A DNA stretch of 64,000 nucleotides from Bacillota bacterium (GTDB lineage: Bacteria; Bacillota; Negativicutes; Sporomusales; Sporomusaceae): NCBI GenBank assembly GCA_017889705.1, contig JAGGAB010000042.1, forward strand, positions 23,943 through 87,942. The letters run 5' to 3'. Position 1 is the first letter of the stretch. Every line of letters starts with the position of its first letter. The position numbers and the translations under genes were made by a program. The notes under the pieces are model-generated. The model worked only from the letters and a program-made list of their open reading frames with translations, did not search any database and had not been told where the DNA came from. Shown here piece by piece: positions 13,651 to 24,334 of the stretch.

Positions 13651-14325
13651 TTACCGGCAATAACCTTTACGGCGCAACTTGCTCACATGCCCGGCAACAA
13701 GCTCCGGAATATTTACCGCATGCCGTTCCGCCAAAATATACATCATGGTAAAACAGCATTGCGCCACATCCAGTAGTTCTAACGCGGCGCCTTTATTAAC
13801 CTCATTACTGTCAAGACGGTTTTTTTCCCCGGAAGCACCGGCATGTTTTCCCAAAAACTGAGTAAGCTCACCAAGCTCTTCCTGAATCTTACACACAGTA
13901 GTCAAGAGTGTTACATTGGCAATCTCCAGGTGCGGCAGGCTAATGCATTTATAGTTACCGCCCTGCGGATTTTCAACTGTGGCTATGCGGTAACTTTGCC
14001 TGTCATCGTAAGAATAGCCTTTATCTGACAGCTTGCCAAGGTGCTCACCAATCAAGCTGTCGGCAGCAATACCAAAGGAATCTTCCATAACAAAAATCAT
14101 AGTTACACAGGTTTGCGCCACATCCAAAAGCTCTTCCTTGACATCGGCAAGGAAGACAAGTGCCTGCGGCTGTTTCGTGAGTTCCTCCGGACTTAAGTTT
14201 TCCCATAACATAAAATTCAGTACAGCCCGAGCCAGTTCCCCAGCCTCTTCCATGGCTTTTAGCAAGGTTGAATCCAAAGTCGGAGTAAGATTATTAAGTT
14301 TCGGTAAGTAAATAGCTTCTAACAT
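13651..14325 (-). CDS. Tandem MazG-like (NTP pyrophosphohydrolase fold) protein
   Basis: The 224-residue protein holds two copies of a MazG/MazG-like four-helix motif. The first has MEEAGELAR (E26, E27, E30) with EELLDVAQ (E64, E65, D68); the second has EELGELTQ (E149, E150, E153) with LELLDVAQ (E183, D186). Both retain the EExxE and ExxD metal-binding pattern, so both could be active. The start at 14325 is set by AGGAGAG; a GTG five codons earlier is the alternative. It follows comEB, suggesting nucleotide-pool cleaning, but the substrate is unknown. The linker (about 105-140) is not recognised. Confidence 0.78.
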   Translation of the reverse strand: MLEAIYLPKLNNLTPTLDSTLLKAMEEAGELARAVLNFMLWENLSPEELTKQPQALVFLADVKEELLDVAQTCVTMIFVMEDSFGIAADSLIGEHLGKLSDKGYSYDDRQSYRIATVENPQGGNYKCISLPHLEIANVTLLTTVCKIQEELGELTQFLGKHAGASGEKNRLDSNEVNKGAALELLDVAQCCFTMMYILAERHAVNIPELVAGHVSKLRRKGYCR

Positions 14326-14477
14326 CGAACTCTCCTGCACAATAGCAAAATTAACAACCTATATTACTACTACGACATTTACGTCACTACTGTATTCGTC
14401 AAAATCTGGTAAATCCCTCTTCTTTGGCTTAGCAATACAGTAAATTCCCAACAAGAATCAGCTATATATAAGCACAA

Positions 14478-14939
14478 TTATCCGAAACAGACATACTCAA
14501 TACCGGCTTCGGCAATCAACTTTTCAGCCAGCTTGTCAGGATAACTATACTGATACACAATACGCTTAATGCCAGCATTTATGATGATTTTAGTACAGGA
14601 CGAACATGGCTGATGGGTAGAGTAGATGGTAGCATCCCGGATAGACACACCATACATAGCAGCCTGTACAACGGCGCTCTGTTCGGCATGAAGCCCCCGG
14701 CAAAGTTCCTGGCGCTCGCCTGATGGCACCTGTCTGTCAGCCCGAATACAGCCGACATCACCACAATGCGGCAAGCCGCGAGGTGCGCCATTATACCCGG
14801 TAGCCAAGAGCCGCTGGTCTTTGACAATAACAGCGCCTATCTGTCGACGCAAACAAGTCGAGCGGGTAGCAACCACTTTGGTTATATCCATAAAATATTC
14901 GTCCCAGGAAGGCCGGGTACATTCTTTATTATCACTCAT
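14478..14939 (-). CDS. comEB: dCMP deaminase (ComEB type)
   Basis: The 153-residue enzyme deaminates dCMP to dUMP for dTMP synthesis. The cytidine-deaminase zinc motifs are present: HAE (H84-E86) and PCSSC (P111, C112, C115). The N-terminal WDEYFMDI and the substrate segment GYNGAPRG are typical of dCMP deaminases. The ATG at 14939 has AGGAGG six bases upstream. It follows upp by about 67 bases, consistent with a pyrimidine salvage group. Confidence 0.94.
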   Translation of the reverse strand: MSDNKECTRPSWDEYFMDITKVVATRSTCLRRQIGAVIVKDQRLLATGYNGAPRGLPHCGDVGCIRADRQVPSGERQELCRGLHAEQSAVVQAAMYGVSIRDATIYSTHQPCSSCTKIIINAGIKRIVYQYSYPDKLAEKLIAEAGIEYVCFG

Positions 14940-15006
14940 GCGAGTTACCTCCTTGACCAAACAGTGTCCTAACAGTTTATTCAAGGAACATGCAAAAAAT
15001 AACTGT

Positions 15007-15636
<630 letters not shown>

Positions 15637-15646
15637 TCATCTCTCC

Positions 15647-16882
15647 TTATGCGTATAACGGATATTTCCGGCATAATTCGTTCACCATCGACCGCGCTTT
15701 GTCCTGTACGGCGCTATCTTCCGGATTGCTTAATGCCAGAGCAATTATATCGGCAATTTCCACCATATCAGCCTCAACCATGCCCCTTGAGGTAACGGCC
15801 GGCACACCGATACGTACACCGCTTGTTACCAGCGGACTTGCCGGGTCATTAGGAATCGCGTTCTTATTGACAGTAACGCCTACTTCATCTAGCAGGTGTT
15901 CTGCTTGTTTACCTGTTAAATTTTGTGCTCGCACATCAACCAACAAGAGGTGATTGTCGGTACCGCCCGAAACCAGAATAAAGCCTTTTTGTTTAAGACG
16001 TTCAGCCATAGCCTGGGCGTTTTTGATAATTTGTCCCTGGTAATTGCGGAATTCCTGGCTAAGTGCTTCCTTAAACGCTACCGCTTTGGCTGCAATCACA
16101 TGCATTAACGGGCCGCCCTGTATCCCGGGGAAAACAGCTTTGTCAATGGCTTTTGCGTACTGGGCACGACACATAATCAAGCCACCACGCGGCCCGCGCA
16201 GTGTCTTGTGGGTAGTTGTGGTAACAATATCAGCATGCGGTACCGGACTTGGATGAAAACCGGCAGCCACTAGACCAGCAATATGCGCCATATCTACCAT
16301 CAGCATGGTGCCGGCATCCCGGGCAATTTGACCCAGCCGTTCAAAATCAATAATGCGGGCATAGGCACTGGCACCAGCTACCAGCATCTTGGGTTTGTGC
16401 TTAAAGGCTAATTCGGCAACCTGATCATAATCAATCCGATGATTAACCGGATCAACACCATAAGCAACTACATTAAAATATTGTCCGGAAAGACTTACCG
16501 GGCTGCCATGTGTCAGATGGCCGCCATGAGCAAGGTTCATACCCAAAATAGTATCTCCCGGTTTTAAAAAGGCAAAATACACAGCCGTGTTGGCCTGTGC
16601 GCCTGAATGCGGCTGAACATTGACATGTTCGGCTCCGAAGATTTCTTTGGCCCTGTCAATAGCTAACTGTTCCACAACATCCACATATTCACAACCGCCA
16701 TAATAACGATGTCCGGGATAGCCTTCGGCATATTTGTTGGTAAGTACCGAGCCTTGCGCCTCCATTACGGCTTTGCTGACAAAATTCTCAGATGCGATAA
16801 GCTCCAGCTTATTTTGCTGACGAGCACGCTCCTGGTCAATAGCCTTTTTTACGTCCGGATCCACTCCTGCAAGTATTGTCAT
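15647..16882 (-). CDS. glyA: Serine hydroxymethyltransferase
   Basis: The 411-residue PLP enzyme interconverts serine and glycine while charging tetrahydrofolate with a one-carbon unit. The PLP lysine is K226 in [14 protein letters not shown], and the N-terminal LIASENFVS and [13 protein letters not shown] motifs are intact. The start at 16882 is set by GGAGGAGG eight bases upstream; the frame is open nine codons further, across the ribosome site. It lies between ywlG and upp in the conserved Firmicutes order. Confidence 0.97.
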   Translation of the reverse strand: MTILAGVDPDVKKAIDQERARQQNKLELIASENFVSKAVMEAQGSVLTNKYAEGYPGHRYYGGCEYVDVVEQLAIDRAKEIFGAEHVNVQPHSGAQANTAVYFAFLKPGDTILGMNLAHGGHLTHGSPVSLSGQYFNVVAYGVDPVNHRIDYDQVAELAFKHKPKMLVAGASAYARIIDFERLGQIARDAGTMLMVDMAHIAGLVAAGFHPSPVPHADIVTTTTHKTLRGPRGGLIMCRAQYAKAIDKAVFPGIQGGPLMHVIAAKAVAFKEALSQEFRNYQGQIIKNAQAMAERLKQKGFILVSGGTDNHLLLVDVRAQNLTGKQAEHLLDEVGVTVNKNAIPNDPASPLVTSGVRIGVPAVTSRGMVEADMVEIADIIALALSNPEDSAVQDKARSMVNELCRKYPLYA

Positions 16883-16917
16883 TAAAAATTCCTCCTCCAG
16901 ATGTTGCACAGATTATG

Positions 16918-17472
16918 TTAGCATAGCTCGTAAATTGCACGTGCGCCGCCGATTAGTTTAGGTCTGGTATGGGCTGCCGTCAGATAGGCATGCCCAATAT
17001 GTTTTTGTTCCAGGCGTACAGGAATGGCCACACGTTTAATGTGCATGCCAATAAGCGTACTGCCAATATCAAGACCGGCATGAGCGGTAATATGTTCTAC
17101 CACTACCGGATTTACAAATTCGCGCATGGCCTGAGCCGCCAGCGCGCCACCGGCTTTAGCCACCGGAATGACGGTAACTTGTTCAAGATGGTAGGTTCCA
17201 GCTGTCGACTGCTCGACAACCAGCGCCCGATTAAGATGTTCGCAGCATTGTATTGCCAAAGCAACCTGATTCCAGGAACAAACCTTCATAAGACTTGATA
17301 AAATTCGGGCAGCCACCACATCAGAACCATAAGAGCCAATGCGTTTGCCTTGTACTTCACTGGTACTGCAGCCCACCACCAGAATATTGCCGGGTTTTAG
17401 CTGCGCCCTCTTTATCAGTTCTTCAGCCGCCTGCGTTGTCTGCCGGCCAATTGTCGCCAGGTCTGTATCCAT
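16918..17472 (-). CDS. ywlG: YwlG/UPF0340 (DUF436) family protein
   Basis: This 184-residue protein belongs to the YwlG family (TIGR01440), found next to glyA in many Firmicutes. Visible family features are NILVVGCSTSEVQGKRIGS near the N-terminus, EHLNRALVVE, and AKAGGALAAQAM. Its biochemical role is not known. The ATG at 17472 is preceded by GAGGA; a GTG four codons upstream is an alternative. It lies between rpiB and glyA. Confidence 0.9.
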   Translation of the reverse strand: MDTDLATIGRQTTQAAEELIKRAQLKPGNILVVGCSTSEVQGKRIGSYGSDVVAARILSSLMKVCSWNQVALAIQCCEHLNRALVVEQSTAGTYHLEQVTVIPVAKAGGALAAQAMREFVNPVVVEHITAHAGLDIGSTLIGMHIKRVAIPVRLEQKHIGHAYLTAAHTRPKLIGGARAIYELC

Positions 17473-17560
17473 TGGTTTCCTCACTCCAATTTACATACAT
17501 ATGTATACGTTTGCAAGCGGTATCAATACACCACCTGCCTGTTAGCTGCCAGTCCTGTAG

Positions 17561-18001
17561 TTAATTTTTTTCTAATTCCATAATCTTGTCCACCCGGCAA
17601 GTATGACGCCCTCCGGCAAATTCGGTTTTAAGCCATACTTCGACAATCATCCTGGCCAGGCCACAGCCAATCACACGTTCTCCCAGTGTCAAAATGTTGG
17701 CATCATTATGTTCCCGCGACATTTGTGCAGAAAAAACATCATTACAGAGAGCTGCCCTAATGCCCTTGATTTTATTAGCTGCGATACTAACACCAATACC
17801 TGTCCCGCACACAATAATGCCCCGTTCATACTCACCGCCGGCCACTGCTTCGGCTACTTGACGGGAGATGTCGGGGTAGTCAACCGACGCCGAGGTATAT
17901 GTGCCAAAATCATGGCTGTCTACCTTAAGTTCGTCTAGCAAAACCTTAATTTCTTCTTTTAATCGCAAACCGCCATGGTCGCTGCCAATTGCAACTTTCA
18001 T
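17561..18001 (-). CDS. rpiB: Ribose-5-phosphate isomerase B
   Basis: The 146-residue protein interconverts ribose-5-phosphate and ribulose-5-phosphate. SDHGG (D8, H9) and the catalytic Cys in VCGTGIG (C65) are present, together with SREHNDANIL (H99), the RpiB/LacAB family signature. Its location between ywlE and ywlG reproduces the Bacillus subtilis order, where this gene is ywlF. Length is normal. Confidence 0.95.
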   Translation of the reverse strand: MKVAIGSDHGGLRLKEEIKVLLDELKVDSHDFGTYTSASVDYPDISRQVAEAVAGGEYERGIIVCGTGIGVSIAANKIKGIRAALCNDVFSAQMSREHNDANILTLGERVIGCGLARMIVEVWLKTEFAGGRHTCRVDKIMELEKN

Positions 18002-18053
18002 TACAGTAACACTTCCTATCTATATTTGCGCATCTTTTCTCATTCAACGCTAA

Positions 18054-18533
18054 TCACTTTTTTCCTGCTAATTTTACAATTTTTCCCCAGGACAAGTTTA
18101 GCAGTTGCTGCAGTTGCTGTGCACAACTATAGTACTCAGCTTCGCTGCCGCCAAACGGATCTGTAACATCGCCTGTCACACCGGCAAACTCAGTTAGCGT
18201 ATATATTTTCCCTGTCATACCAGTTACTTCTGCCACCGGCAGCAGACCAAATATCGCTCGTTTATGAGCATTTGTCATCGCAAGCACCAAATCTGCCTCT
18301 CGTAGCTCTGCCACATCAAGTTGTTTGGAATAATGCTTGTCCAATTGCAAGCCGTTCTGGCGCATGATAGTTTGCGCATGCTTTGAAGCAGGCTGCTGCC
18401 AGGCCGAAACACCTGCAGAATCCACAACAACTTCACCGTCCAGGCCCGCCTTTTTAACCATGTCAGTAAGCAAAGCAGCCGCCATCGGGCTGCGGCAGGT
18501 ATTGCCGGTACACACCAATAGAATCTTAAACAT
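18054..18533 (-). CDS. ywlE: Protein-arginine-phosphatase-type low-molecular-weight phosphatase
   Basis: The 159-residue protein has the P-loop CTGNTCRS (C8, R14) and the general acid in DPFGG (D125). Thr12 in the loop, where tyrosine phosphatases carry Ile, is the residue known to select phosphoarginine in Bacillus YwlE. It is therefore called a protein arginine phosphatase, opposing McsB-type kinases. No mcsB or ctsR is present in this window. It sits between mntP and rpiB, the YwlE locus of Bacillus subtilis. Confidence 0.88.
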   Translation of the reverse strand: MFKILLVCTGNTCRSPMAAALLTDMVKKAGLDGEVVVDSAGVSAWQQPASKHAQTIMRQNGLQLDKHYSKQLDVAELREADLVLAMTNAHKRAIFGLLPVAEVTGMTGKIYTLTEFAGVTGDVTDPFGGSEAEYYSCAQQLQQLLNLSWGKIVKLAGKK

Positions 18534-18646
18534 TGGTTTACCCCTTTCTATTTTGTGTCAGGAAAAATCTTCTCATACCTTGTTGTTACGCCAGTTTATA
18601 TGTCGCAGCAGGCAAGCGCCGCTTCCGGCAGCTCCCGTTTTGCATA

Positions 18647-19243
18647 CTAGAAGATGGCCGTCCATAAAAGGTGTATTCCTAGTATTGTGAGCACGCCGCC
18701 ACCAACCAATTCCGCCCTGCGGCCGATATAGCGCCCCAGCTTACGGCCTAAGCCCAGCCCAAAGAGCGCAATAACAAAAATCACACTTCCTAAAATCAGG
18801 CTCAGCCTAAGCAAATCAACGTCAATCATTCCCAGACTGAATCCTGCCGCCAGTGCGTCAATACTGACACTGGCAGCCAACAGCACCAGTGTTGCTCCCT
18901 GCAAAGGGCTGCCGTCCACAACTTCTTTCCGGCCCTGCATATTATCTTTAACCATATTGACGCCTAAACAAACCAGCACCAGAGCACCGATAATCGCCGC
19001 AAAATTTTGCACACTGGCAGCCGGCCAGTCGATATGGTAGGCGCCGACATGTTCAACAATACTTCCCAGCCAATGCCCGATATGGTATCCTATCAAAATC
19101 ATGATAATGTGAAAAAGGGCAAACACCAACGCCGAACGCAAAATCAGCAGCCGGCGCACTTTATTCATACCAATAGGCACAGCTACCGAAAACAAATCTG
19201 TTCCCAGCGCCATGCTCAGGACAACCAGTTCAAACCAGCTCAT
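18647..19243 (-). CDS. mntP: Manganese efflux pump MntP
   Basis: The 198-residue membrane protein has six hydrophobic segments arranged as two DUF204 repeats. Each repeat carries the acidic signature: GTDLFSVA (D16) and SIDALAAG (D129). D16 falls at the position shown to matter in Escherichia coli MntP. The ATG at 19243 has GGAGGTG upstream. No manganese-sensing (yybP-ykoY) element is obvious in the 60 bases before it. Neighbours are ywlC and ywlE, as in Bacillus subtilis (ywlD). Confidence 0.92.
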   Translation of the reverse strand: MSWFELVVLSMALGTDLFSVAVPIGMNKVRRLLILRSALVFALFHIIMILIGYHIGHWLGSIVEHVGAYHIDWPAASVQNFAAIIGALVLVCLGVNMVKDNMQGRKEVVDGSPLQGATLVLLAASVSIDALAAGFSLGMIDVDLLRLSLILGSVIFVIALFGLGLGRKLGRYIGRRAELVGGGVLTILGIHLLWTAIF

Positions 19244-19307
19244 CTTACCACCTCCGCTGGTAATGTATATGTACCGGTGGCAGGCAATATGAGCAATCCT
19301 CATCAGG

Positions 19308-20369
19308 TTACTCGCGAATAATACGATATCCTGCTGCTTTGCGCAGCCTGTTCATAACAGCAAGTCCCAGTCCCTTTTCGGCAAGACCTTCGGCATAAAT
19401 GACATCTACCGGCGCATTGTCAAAACTCCTGAGATTCTCATACAAATTTGCAGCAATAACAGTCGCATCACCACGTCGCCCATAGACTGCTGTTCTAACC
19501 TCTGGCGGCAGACTATCTGCCAACTCGGCCGACACGATTGCGCCAACAGTTTTTCCTGTGGCCAGAGCCTGGTCAATCTCGCGTTTTATCAGCCTGGCTG
19601 CAGTCACAGGTTCGCTTTCCACCAAAAAAAGCGGTGCCGCCGGCGCATAATGCGTGTATTTCATTCCCGGCGACTTAGGAATAGCCTGGGCACCGGCCAG
19701 TGTCGGATCAACCTCGACTTCGCCGAGCACCTCCACAAGCATTTCATAGGTAATGCCGCCAGGCCGAAGGAGGGTCGGCACCGGAGTAGTGCAATCCACT
19801 ACTGTTGATTCTACGCCAATATCACAGGAGCCAGCATCAATTACAGCGGCAATTTTTCCCTCAATATCCGCCAGTACCGCCTGTGCGGTTGTCGGACTTG
19901 GCCGTCCTGAAGTATTGGCACTGGGAGCTGCAATCGGTACGCCGGCCAGCCGTATCAATTCTCTTGCAACCAGAGAAGATGGCAGTCGGATAGCCACTGT
20001 ATCGAGGCCACCTGTCACAACATCAGGCACAATTGGCTGACGTTTAACCACAATAGTAAGCGGTCCTGGCCAGTAGCGTTCTATCAACGCCGCCGCATTA
20101 GGCGGAACGTGCGCTGCCAGTGTTGTCAATTTATCAACAGCATCAATATGTAAAATAAGCGGATTATCACTGGGCCGCCCTTTGGCTGCAAAAATAGCTT
20201 TTACCGCCTGTTCATTCAGTCCATTGGCACCAAGACCATATACCGTCTCAGTTGGAAAAGCCACAAGCCGACCTTGTTGCAGCATAGCAGCCGCTTTCGC
20301 CAAAATCTCCAGGTCCGGTTTAACCGGATCAACTTTAAAATATTCAGTATGCAATCTATTCATCTCCAT
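19308..20369 (-). CDS. ywlC: Threonylcarbamoyl-AMP synthase (Sua5/YwlC)
   Basis: The 353-residue protein makes threonylcarbamoyl-AMP from threonine, bicarbonate and ATP for tRNA t6A modification. The YrdC domain fills residues 20-205 (FPTETVYGLGANG, KGRPSDNPL, SANTSGRPSPT) and the C-terminal Sua5 domain follows from about 225 (SPGMKYTHYAP to the end), so this is the long Sua5 form. Start choice is between ATG at 20369 and one two codons later. It lies between prmC and mntP. Confidence 0.95.
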   Translation of the reverse strand: MEMNRLHTEYFKVDPVKPDLEILAKAAAMLQQGRLVAFPTETVYGLGANGLNEQAVKAIFAAKGRPSDNPLILHIDAVDKLTTLAAHVPPNAAALIERYWPGPLTIVVKRQPIVPDVVTGGLDTVAIRLPSSLVARELIRLAGVPIAAPSANTSGRPSPTTAQAVLADIEGKIAAVIDAGSCDIGVESTVVDCTTPVPTLLRPGGITYEMLVEVLGEVEVDPTLAGAQAIPKSPGMKYTHYAPAAPLFLVESEPVTAARLIKREIDQALATGKTVGAIVSAELADSLPPEVRTAVYGRRGDATVIAANLYENLRSFDNAPVDVIYAEGLAEKGLGLAVMNRLRKAAGYRIIRE

Positions 20370-20390
20370 GAAAAAACCAATTCTCCCAGC

Positions 20391-21245
20391 TTAAAGCAGC
20401 CGGAAAACTACAACTCGTTCAATACCGGCGTAATCCTTGATAATAGCTTCGGTTGTCAGTCTGTTTCCGGCATTAGCCAGCGCGGCAACTTCCTTTGCCT
20501 GGTTAATTCCTACTTCCACGGCAATAAATCCACCTGGGCGAATATATTCTGCCCCCGCAGACACAATCCGGCGATAAAAATCAAGACCGTCTGCTCCGCC
20601 TGCCAGCGCCATATGCGGCTCCTGCCGGACCTCCGGACTAAGTCCGGCAATATCGCCATCCGGAATATACGGCGGATTCGATATAATCGCATCAAATTTT
20701 TGCCCGGTTAAGGGCTGCAGCATATCTCCCTTTAGACAGGTCAGCCGGTCTTTAACCCCATGCCTCACGGCATTTTCCCCGGCAACCGTTAACGCTTCCG
20801 ACGAAATATCAACTGCCACCCCCACAGCAGCGCTTAGCTTTGCAAGAATACTGACAATAATAGCCCCGCTGCCTGTTCCCAGATCGGCAATCGCCGGTGC
20901 ATTAGCTAAGGCTAGTCGGTCAAGTGCGGCTTCCACCAGAATTTCGGTATCAGGCCGGGGAATCAGCACAGCCGGACTAACCACAAAATCCATCCCCATA
21001 AATTCCTTATAACCGTTAATATAAGCAACCGGCGCATGCGTAGCCCGCTGTTTAACAGCCTGTCGGTAGGCTGCCAGTTCGCCCGTAGTTAGTGGTTGAT
21101 CAAAATGGGTATAGAGATACAGTCTGTCCTTACCCAGTATATGGCAAAGCAGCACCTCGGCATCCAGGCGGGGATTATCCATCCCCTTGGAGCCGAAGTA
21201 CTGCCTAGTCCAATTTACAATTGAAGATATCGTCCATTCTTCCAT
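20391..21245 (-). CDS. prmC: Release factor glutamine methyltransferase
   Basis: The 284-residue enzyme methylates the Gln of the GGQ motif of release factors. The SAM motif DLGTGSG (121-127) and catalytic NPPY (190-193) are present, with the N-terminal five-helix domain before them. Its start codon shares a base with the prfA stop (TAATG), so enzyme and substrate are translationally coupled. Confidence 0.96.
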   Translation of the reverse strand: MEEWTISSIVNWTRQYFGSKGMDNPRLDAEVLLCHILGKDRLYLYTHFDQPLTTGELAAYRQAVKQRATHAPVAYINGYKEFMGMDFVVSPAVLIPRPDTEILVEAALDRLALANAPAIADLGTGSGAIIVSILAKLSAAVGVAVDISSEALTVAGENAVRHGVKDRLTCLKGDMLQPLTGQKFDAIISNPPYIPDGDIAGLSPEVRQEPHMALAGGADGLDFYRRIVSAGAEYIRPGGFIAVEVGINQAKEVAALANAGNRLTTEAIIKDYAGIERVVVFRLL

Positions 21246-22312
21246 TATTCTACATCCCGCAGTTTCTCGCTTTGTCCGACAGATACCAGTGCCGAAATAA
21301 GTTCATCCAATTCGCCATTCAAAATAAAATCAAGCTTGTGCAGTGTCAGACCAATACGGTGATCGGTAACTCGTCCCTGGGGAAAATTATAAGTACGGAT
21401 ACGTTCACTGCGGTCACCGGTACCAACCTGACTCTTGCGGTTTTCTGCCACTTCGGCGGCCTGCTCGGCCTGCGCCAGTTCCAGCAAGCGGGCTCTTAAT
21501 ACTCGCATCGCCTTGTCTTTATTTTTAAGCTGTGATTTTTCATCCTGGCATTGCACCACTACCCCTGTCGGTAAGTGGGTAATACGTACCGCTGATTCGG
21601 TTTTGTTAACATGCTGACCGCCAGCGCCGCTGGCGCAGTAGGTGTCAATCCGCAGGTCATTGGGATTAACGTCAATATCTACATCTTCGGCTTCCGGCAA
21701 CACCGCCACAGTTACCGTTGAAGTATGAATCCGGCCGCTTGATTCGGTGGTCGGTACGCGCTGCACACGATGCACACCGCTTTCATATTTGAGCTTGGAA
21801 TACGCTCCATCACCCTGGATAGAGAATACTACTTCCTTGAATCCGCCCAGTTCAGGCGCGTTGGCATCCAGCATTTCGGTGCGCCAGCCCTGATTTTCGG
21901 CATAACGGGTATACATGCGGAATAAGTCGCCGGCAAACAGTGCAGCCTCATCGCCGCCGGCACCGCCCCGAATTTCCACAATTACGTTTTTGTCATCATT
22001 GGGATCTTTAGGCAACAGTAAAATCCGCAGTTCTTCCTCCAGACCGCCGATTTTTCCTTGAGCCTCATGGTATTCGGCTTCCACCATTTCCCGGAACTCA
22101 TCGTCAAGTTTGTCTTTGAGCATTTCCTTGGCATCGGCAATCGCCTGCAGCGTTTGTTTGTATTCCCGAAACTTTTCCACAACCAACGTCATTTTGCTAT
22201 GGGCTTTGGTCAGTTTCTGCCACTCGACCATATCGGCCATGACTTCCGGGTCGCTGATCCGGCCTTCCAGCTCGAGAAATTTATCTTCCAGCGCCTGCAA
22301 TTTATCCAGCAT
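21245..22312 (-). CDS. prfA: Peptide chain release factor 1
   Basis: RF1 terminates translation at UAA and UAG. The 355-residue protein has the GGQ motif (231-233) in [12 protein letters not shown] and the stop-codon tripeptide PTT (187-189) in the PxT position that marks RF1 rather than RF2. The conserved [13 protein letters not shown] segment lies at 115-127. It overlaps the end of the DUF1385 gene by 11 bases and is followed by prmC. Confidence 0.97.
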   Translation of the reverse strand: MLDKLQALEDKFLELEGRISDPEVMADMVEWQKLTKAHSKMTLVVEKFREYKQTLQAIADAKEMLKDKLDDEFREMVEAEYHEAQGKIGGLEEELRILLLPKDPNDDKNVIVEIRGGAGGDEAALFAGDLFRMYTRYAENQGWRTEMLDANAPELGGFKEVVFSIQGDGAYSKLKYESGVHRVQRVPTTESSGRIHTSTVTVAVLPEAEDVDIDVNPNDLRIDTYCASGAGGQHVNKTESAVRITHLPTGVVVQCQDEKSQLKNKDKAMRVLRARLLELAQAEQAAEVAENRKSQVGTGDRSERIRTYNFPQGRVTDHRIGLTLHKLDFILNGELDELISALVSVGQSEKLRDVE

Positions 22313-23192
22313 TTGTTTTCACCTCTATATCTTGGTCGGGGCGCACAGCATTTAGTGCTGCGATAGCTACTTCAATCTGATCGTCGCTGGGCTCACGAGT
22401 GGTTAGCTGTTGCAGCCACAGACCTGGCGTAATGGCACAAGTCACCCAACGGGCTTTGCTGCGTCCGGCAAACCGGATAATTTCGTAGGCAATACCGGCC
22501 ACAACCGGCAGTAAAACAACCCTCGATAAAATCCGCAGCCACAGGTCAGGCCAACCTAAAAAGGCGAACATAATAATACTTACCACCATGACAATAAGCA
22601 AAAAGTTAGTGCCGCACCGCGGATGCAGGCGGCTGTATTTGCGAATATTTTCTACTGTCAGTTCCTCGCCGGCTTCATAGGCGTGAATGGTTTTATGCTC
22701 AGCACCATGGTATTGAAATACCCGCTGAATATCTTTCATGAGCGATATTCCCCAAATATATAGGAAAAAGATAACCAGCCGCAAAATTCCCTCAAAGGTG
22801 TTAAGCAGCCGGGAATCAGTCACAGCACTATGAATATATTTAGCCGCAAAAGTCGGGATAACGACAAACAGTACAATTGCCAGACCTAGTGAAAATATCA
22901 TGGTCATAGCAATTTCCTTTGTAGACAAGGTCTCTTCTTCTTCGCCGGCCGCCTGCGCGGAAAACGACAAAGCCTTAAGCCCGTATATCAACGATTCGGC
23001 TAAAGCAACCACACCGCGAATCATAGGTTTTTTCAAAATAGGATAACGGTCGGCAATGGAAGTCAACCGTTCCTGTTGAATTGCAATATTGCCGGACGGT
23101 TCGCGCACGGCAGTAGCGATAACTTTCGGACCACGCATCATGACACCTTCGATGACAGCCTGACCGCCAACAAAAGGTTTTTTCTCGCTCAT
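22302..23192 (-). CDS. DUF1385 membrane protein (YqhQ family)
   Basis: A 296-residue protein that starts with the DUF1385 pattern [15 protein letters not shown] and has EHKTIHAYE and [11 protein letters not shown] further on. About four membrane segments lie between residues 95 and 235. In Firmicutes this gene often sits next to rpmE and prfA, as here, but its function is not established. The conserved His, Glu and Cys residues suggest a metal-dependent activity; that is inference. Confidence 0.88.
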   Translation of the reverse strand: MSEKKPFVGGQAVIEGVMMRGPKVIATAVREPSGNIAIQQERLTSIADRYPILKKPMIRGVVALAESLIYGLKALSFSAQAAGEEEETLSTKEIAMTMIFSLGLAIVLFVVIPTFAAKYIHSAVTDSRLLNTFEGILRLVIFFLYIWGISLMKDIQRVFQYHGAEHKTIHAYEAGEELTVENIRKYSRLHPRCGTNFLLIVMVVSIIMFAFLGWPDLWLRILSRVVLLPVVAGIAYEIIRFAGRSKARWVTCAITPGLWLQQLTTREPSDDQIEVAIAALNAVRPDQDIEVKTNAG

Positions 23193-23230
23193 GCTCTTCC
23201 GCCCTCCTTATTCTTGTTTGTATATAAGTA

Positions 23231-23254
23231 CAGCAGAGCATTCCTGCTCTGCTG
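23231..23254 (-). terminator. Hairpin between rpmE and DUF1385
   Basis: CAGCAGAGCA (23231-23240) pairs perfectly with TGCTCTGCTG (23245-23254) around a 4-base loop. There is no strong T-run on the minus-strand side, so it may be a partial terminator or an mRNA-end stabiliser for rpmE. Confidence 0.45.
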
Positions 23255-23284
23255 CCCAGATGTTGTTCAGTTAGCTAAGCTGCT

Positions 23285-23494
23285 TTATTCCTTGGTCGCG
23301 CTACCAAAACGTTTGTTGAATCTTTCCACGCGGCCGCCAGCTGCGATTTGACGCTGTTGACCGGTATAGAACGGGTGGCATTTAGAACATACATCTACAC
23401 GCAGTTCTTTTTTAACCGAACCGGTAACAAATGTATTGCCACAACCGCAAACAACTTTGGCTTCACTGAATTGGGGATGAATTTTTTCTTGCAT
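23285..23494 (-). CDS. rpmE: 50S ribosomal protein L31 (zinc-binding type)
   Basis: The 69-residue protein begins MQEKIHPQF and has the two CxC/CxxC pairs of the zinc-containing form (C16, C18, C36, C39), then HPFYTGQQ and the Arg/Phe-rich tail. The ATG at 23494 is preceded by GAGGTG. It is the first gene of the conserved block leading into prfA. Confidence 0.96.
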   Translation of the reverse strand: MQEKIHPQFSEAKVVCGCGNTFVTGSVKKELRVDVCSKCHPFYTGQQRQIAAGGRVERFNKRFGSATKE

Positions 23495-23699
23495 GTCTTG
23501 CACCTCACTTTATTAAAGCCACTAAAAATCAATTTATGCCTTGTAATTATAGCATATCAAATTACGCTATGCAAGTTATCTTACGGTATTTTCTTACGGT
23601 ATTTTTGCTAATATCTCTGCAAAAATTCGGGTGAGCTCGAGATTACACCTGGTGGCGCCAGCATAAGCCAACATCCCTTTGCTTAGCCAAAAACCGGCA

Positions 23700-24314
23700 T
23701 TAAACGCCAGCCACCAGACTATAGCCCAAATATGCCGCTGCTCCCCAAATAAATACAGCCGAAAATTTTCCAATTATCGCCAGAAAACTGCCTGAACTAT
23801 CAAGACTTCCCAGCAGACGCCCGGCAAAGGCTAACCCGAAAAACCACAGCCAGGATACCAATATGCAGGCTGAAGTGAACAAAATTTTGCCGTCGTCCGT
23901 ATACTGTAATGAACTGGTGCCAATCACCCCAATGGTGTCTAAGATAGCGTGCGGGTTTAACAGCGACACCGAAGCGGCAAACATAATCTGCTTGGCAGGA
24001 GACAAGCCGCCGGTTGCGGCCAACTCACCCTCACCATTACTTTGCCAGGCAGCCCAGCCCATATAAACTAAAAATATAAAACCCCCGACCAGCAGTGCGG
24101 TTTTCAGCCAAGCAAAACTGAGTATTACCAGCGAAACTCCCAGTACAGCCGCCAAAATAAGCAGCGTATCGCAAATACCTGCTGTCACCACTGCCGGCAT
24201 AGCCTGCCACAGCGAAGCCTGCAGCGCCCCCTGGTTAAAAACAAATAGATTTTGTACACCTAATGGCAATATCAGGCCAAATGCCAAAATAATACCATGG
24301 AAAAATGCCTCCAT
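23700..24314 (-). CDS. LysE/ArgO-family amino acid exporter
   Basis: A 204-residue, six-helix membrane protein. The N-terminus FGLILPLGVQNLFVFNQGA is the diagnostic LysE/ArgO segment, and the central LLNPHAILDTIGVIG (about 120-134) matches the second conserved region with the Asn-Pro-His motif. Such proteins export basic amino acids such as lysine or arginine. It lies 20 bases after a nitrilase-family amidase gene, possibly co-transcribed, but a shared pathway is not evident. Confidence 0.88.
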   Translation of the reverse strand: MEAFFHGIILAFGLILPLGVQNLFVFNQGALQASLWQAMPAVVTAGICDTLLILAAVLGVSLVILSFAWLKTALLVGGFIFLVYMGWAAWQSNGEGELAATGGLSPAKQIMFAASVSLLNPHAILDTIGVIGTSSLQYTDDGKILFTSACILVSWLWFFGLAFAGRLLGSLDSSGSFLAIIGKFSAVFIWGAAAYLGYSLVAGV

Positions 24315-24334
24315 TATATCCTGTATTTCCCTCC

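Noticed and set aside
19243..19308. Manganese riboswitch before mntP
   Set aside because: The gap is only about 65 bases and lacks the conserved loops of the yybP-ykoY element.
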